Below, piece after piece: positions 6,197 through 6,967 of a stretch of 6,967 nt of DNA. The position numbers and the translations under genes are program-made. Source of the DNA: Dokdonella_A sp035760865 (GTDB taxonomy: Bacteria > Pseudomonadota > Gammaproteobacteria > Xanthomonadales > Rhodanobacteraceae); contig DASTSE010000066.1 of assembly GCA_035760865.1 (NCBI GenBank), forward strand, positions 1 to 6,967, read 5' to 3'. How positions within the stretch are numbered: the stretch's first letter is position 1; each line of letters opens with the position of its first letter. A model generated the notes under the pieces. That model did not search any database, was not told where the DNA came from, and saw nothing but the letters and a program-made list of their open reading frames with translations.

Positions 6197-6967
6197 CATG
6201 CCCGCTCGCGGAGCGCCTCGCGCAGGGCGGAGAGACGATCGCCATAGGCCGCCGCGCGCGGCGTGTCCCGGCGCAGCGGCTGGCGCACTTGCGCCGCGCT
6301 CGGCGTTCGCACGCCGCGCTCCGCGGTATGAAAAGACAAGCAAGCGGGCTCCCAGTCGAGAGCGCAGGCTTCGAGCAGCGCGCGGATTTCCGTCTCGGGG
6401 TCCTGCAGCAGGCGTTCGTAGTCCTGCCGGCGCACGTGGGTGCGATGCAATCGCGTCCACTCTCGCATGAGCGCGTCGTAGCCGCGCCAGTACGCACCGA
6501 GGTCGCCGAGGTCGTAGCTGTAGTCGGCTTGCCGCGGCGCGAACAGCTGCTTGTAGCACGCCCAGCACGTTTCGAGCGGGTCGCGGCGGCAGTCGATGAC
6601 TTTCGCCGCAGGCAGCATCGCGCGGATCGCGCCGACGAGCATCCAGTTGGAGGGCAGCTTGTCGGTCGAGCGGGGCTTGCGCGCGCGCCAGCGCCGCGTG
6701 CGCTCGAGGTAATCGCGACCGAGCCGCTCCCAGTCGGCTGCCGTCGCCTCGCTCGTCCAACGCGGGAAGCCGAGTCCGCGGCGCTGCCCCTCGGCCGCGA
6801 TGACGGCCGGCAAGTCGTGCAGTTCGCTCGCTCCTTCGACCTCCGAATGTGCGGCGAGGATCTGCTCGACGAGGGTCGTGCCCGAGCGTGGCAGCCCGAC
6901 GACGAAGACGACCTCGGCGCCGAGGTCTGCCGTCGCGCCTGCGGGCGGCGTCGCGAAAGCCGCGCGC
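6196..6967 (-). CDS. Sulfotransferase family protein, C-terminal part (5' end outside window)
   Basis: The frame is open from the right edge to a TGA at 6198-6196, giving 256 visible residues. Near the edge is VVFVVGLPRSGTTLVEQ (6912-6862): GLPRSGTT is the PAPS 5'-phosphosulfate-binding loop. Then come TDKLPSNW (about 6666-6643) and VIDCRRDPLETC (about 6600-6565), whose Arg-Asp-Pro belongs to the 3'-phosphate-binding motif. The segment RTPSAAQVRQPL (about 6306-6271) is the C-terminal motif usual in bacterial sulfotransferases of the Sulfotransfer_3 kind. Many relatives carry an N-terminal TPR region, which would lie outside this window. A TTG at 6813-6811 could be mistaken for the start, but it falls after the PAPS loop, so it is internal. 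The acceptor is unknown. It is convergent with the csbD-like gene. Confidence 0.9.
   Translation of the reverse strand, partial: RAAFATPPAGATADLGAEVVFVVGLPRSGTTLVEQILAAHSEVEGASELHDLPAVIAAEGQRRGLGFPRWTSEATAADWERLGRDYLERTRRWRARKPRSTDKLPSNWMLVGAIRAMLPAAKVIDCRRDPLETCWACYKQLFAPRQADYSYDLGDLGAYWRGYDALMREWTRLHRTHVRRQDYERLLQDPETEIRALLEACALDWEPACLSFHTAERGVRTPSAAQVRQPLRRDTPRAAAYGDRLSALREALRERA

Noticed and set aside
5447..6760. Open minus-strand frame of 437 codons opposite the BON and CsbD genes
   Set aside because: The BON and CsbD proteins on the plus strand have clear families, ribosome-binding sites and a terminator. The antisense frame has none and runs out of frame through the sulfotransferase.

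Overview
The window is GC-rich, dense bacterial chromosome. The strong G/C bias at third codon positions, a NtrB/NtrC pair, a FadI-like thiolase, a BON protein paired with a CsbD protein, and a P-loop sulfotransferase of the bacterial (Sulfotransfer_3-like) kind together suggest a gammaproteobacterium, most likely of the Xanthomonadales/Lysobacterales. This placement rests on gene content and protein style only. No rRNA, tRNA, CRISPR array, insertion sequence or phage gene is visible.

Layout. From about 5379 down to 1 every gene lies on the minus strand, closely packed: ntrB (5379-4348), ntrC (4351-2930, overlapping ntrB by 4 bp), a GNAT N-acetyltransferase (2919-2437, 10 bp after ntrC), a class I SAM methyltransferase (2394-1438), a FadI-like thiolase with a TTG start (1361-87), and the first nine or so codons of another gene that runs off the left edge (26-1). 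Divergent from ntrB, on the plus strand, is a two-gene unit: an exported BON-domain protein (5540-5890) and a CsbD-family protein (5936-6133). It ends in a textbook intrinsic terminator at 6170-6196. Convergent with it, on the minus strand, is the C-terminal part of a sulfotransferase (6967-6196). Its reading frame stays open to the right edge and carries the PAPS-binding loop there.

How it works together. NtrB/NtrC is the nitrogen-limitation two-component system, and NtrC here has all the parts of a sigma-54 activator. The ntrB start region carries a 17-bp near-perfect NtrC operator (TGCAC-N7-GTGCA, 5379-5395). It coincides with the best -10 hexamer and touches the start codon, so autorepression is likely, as at the enterobacterial glnL promoter. 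No glnA, glnB/K or amtB lies in the window. The GNAT gene looks translationally linked to ntrC. The methyltransferase and thiolase follow in the same direction, but with gaps that could hold their own promoters. The BON/CsbD pair looks like an envelope or general stress unit.

I see no clearly new multi-gene system. The points most worth a second look are the NtrC operator over the ntrB start, the loss of the conserved Asn at His+4 in the NtrB H-box (a residue tied to phosphatase activity), and the linkage of ntrBC to a GNAT and a methyltransferase of unknown substrate.
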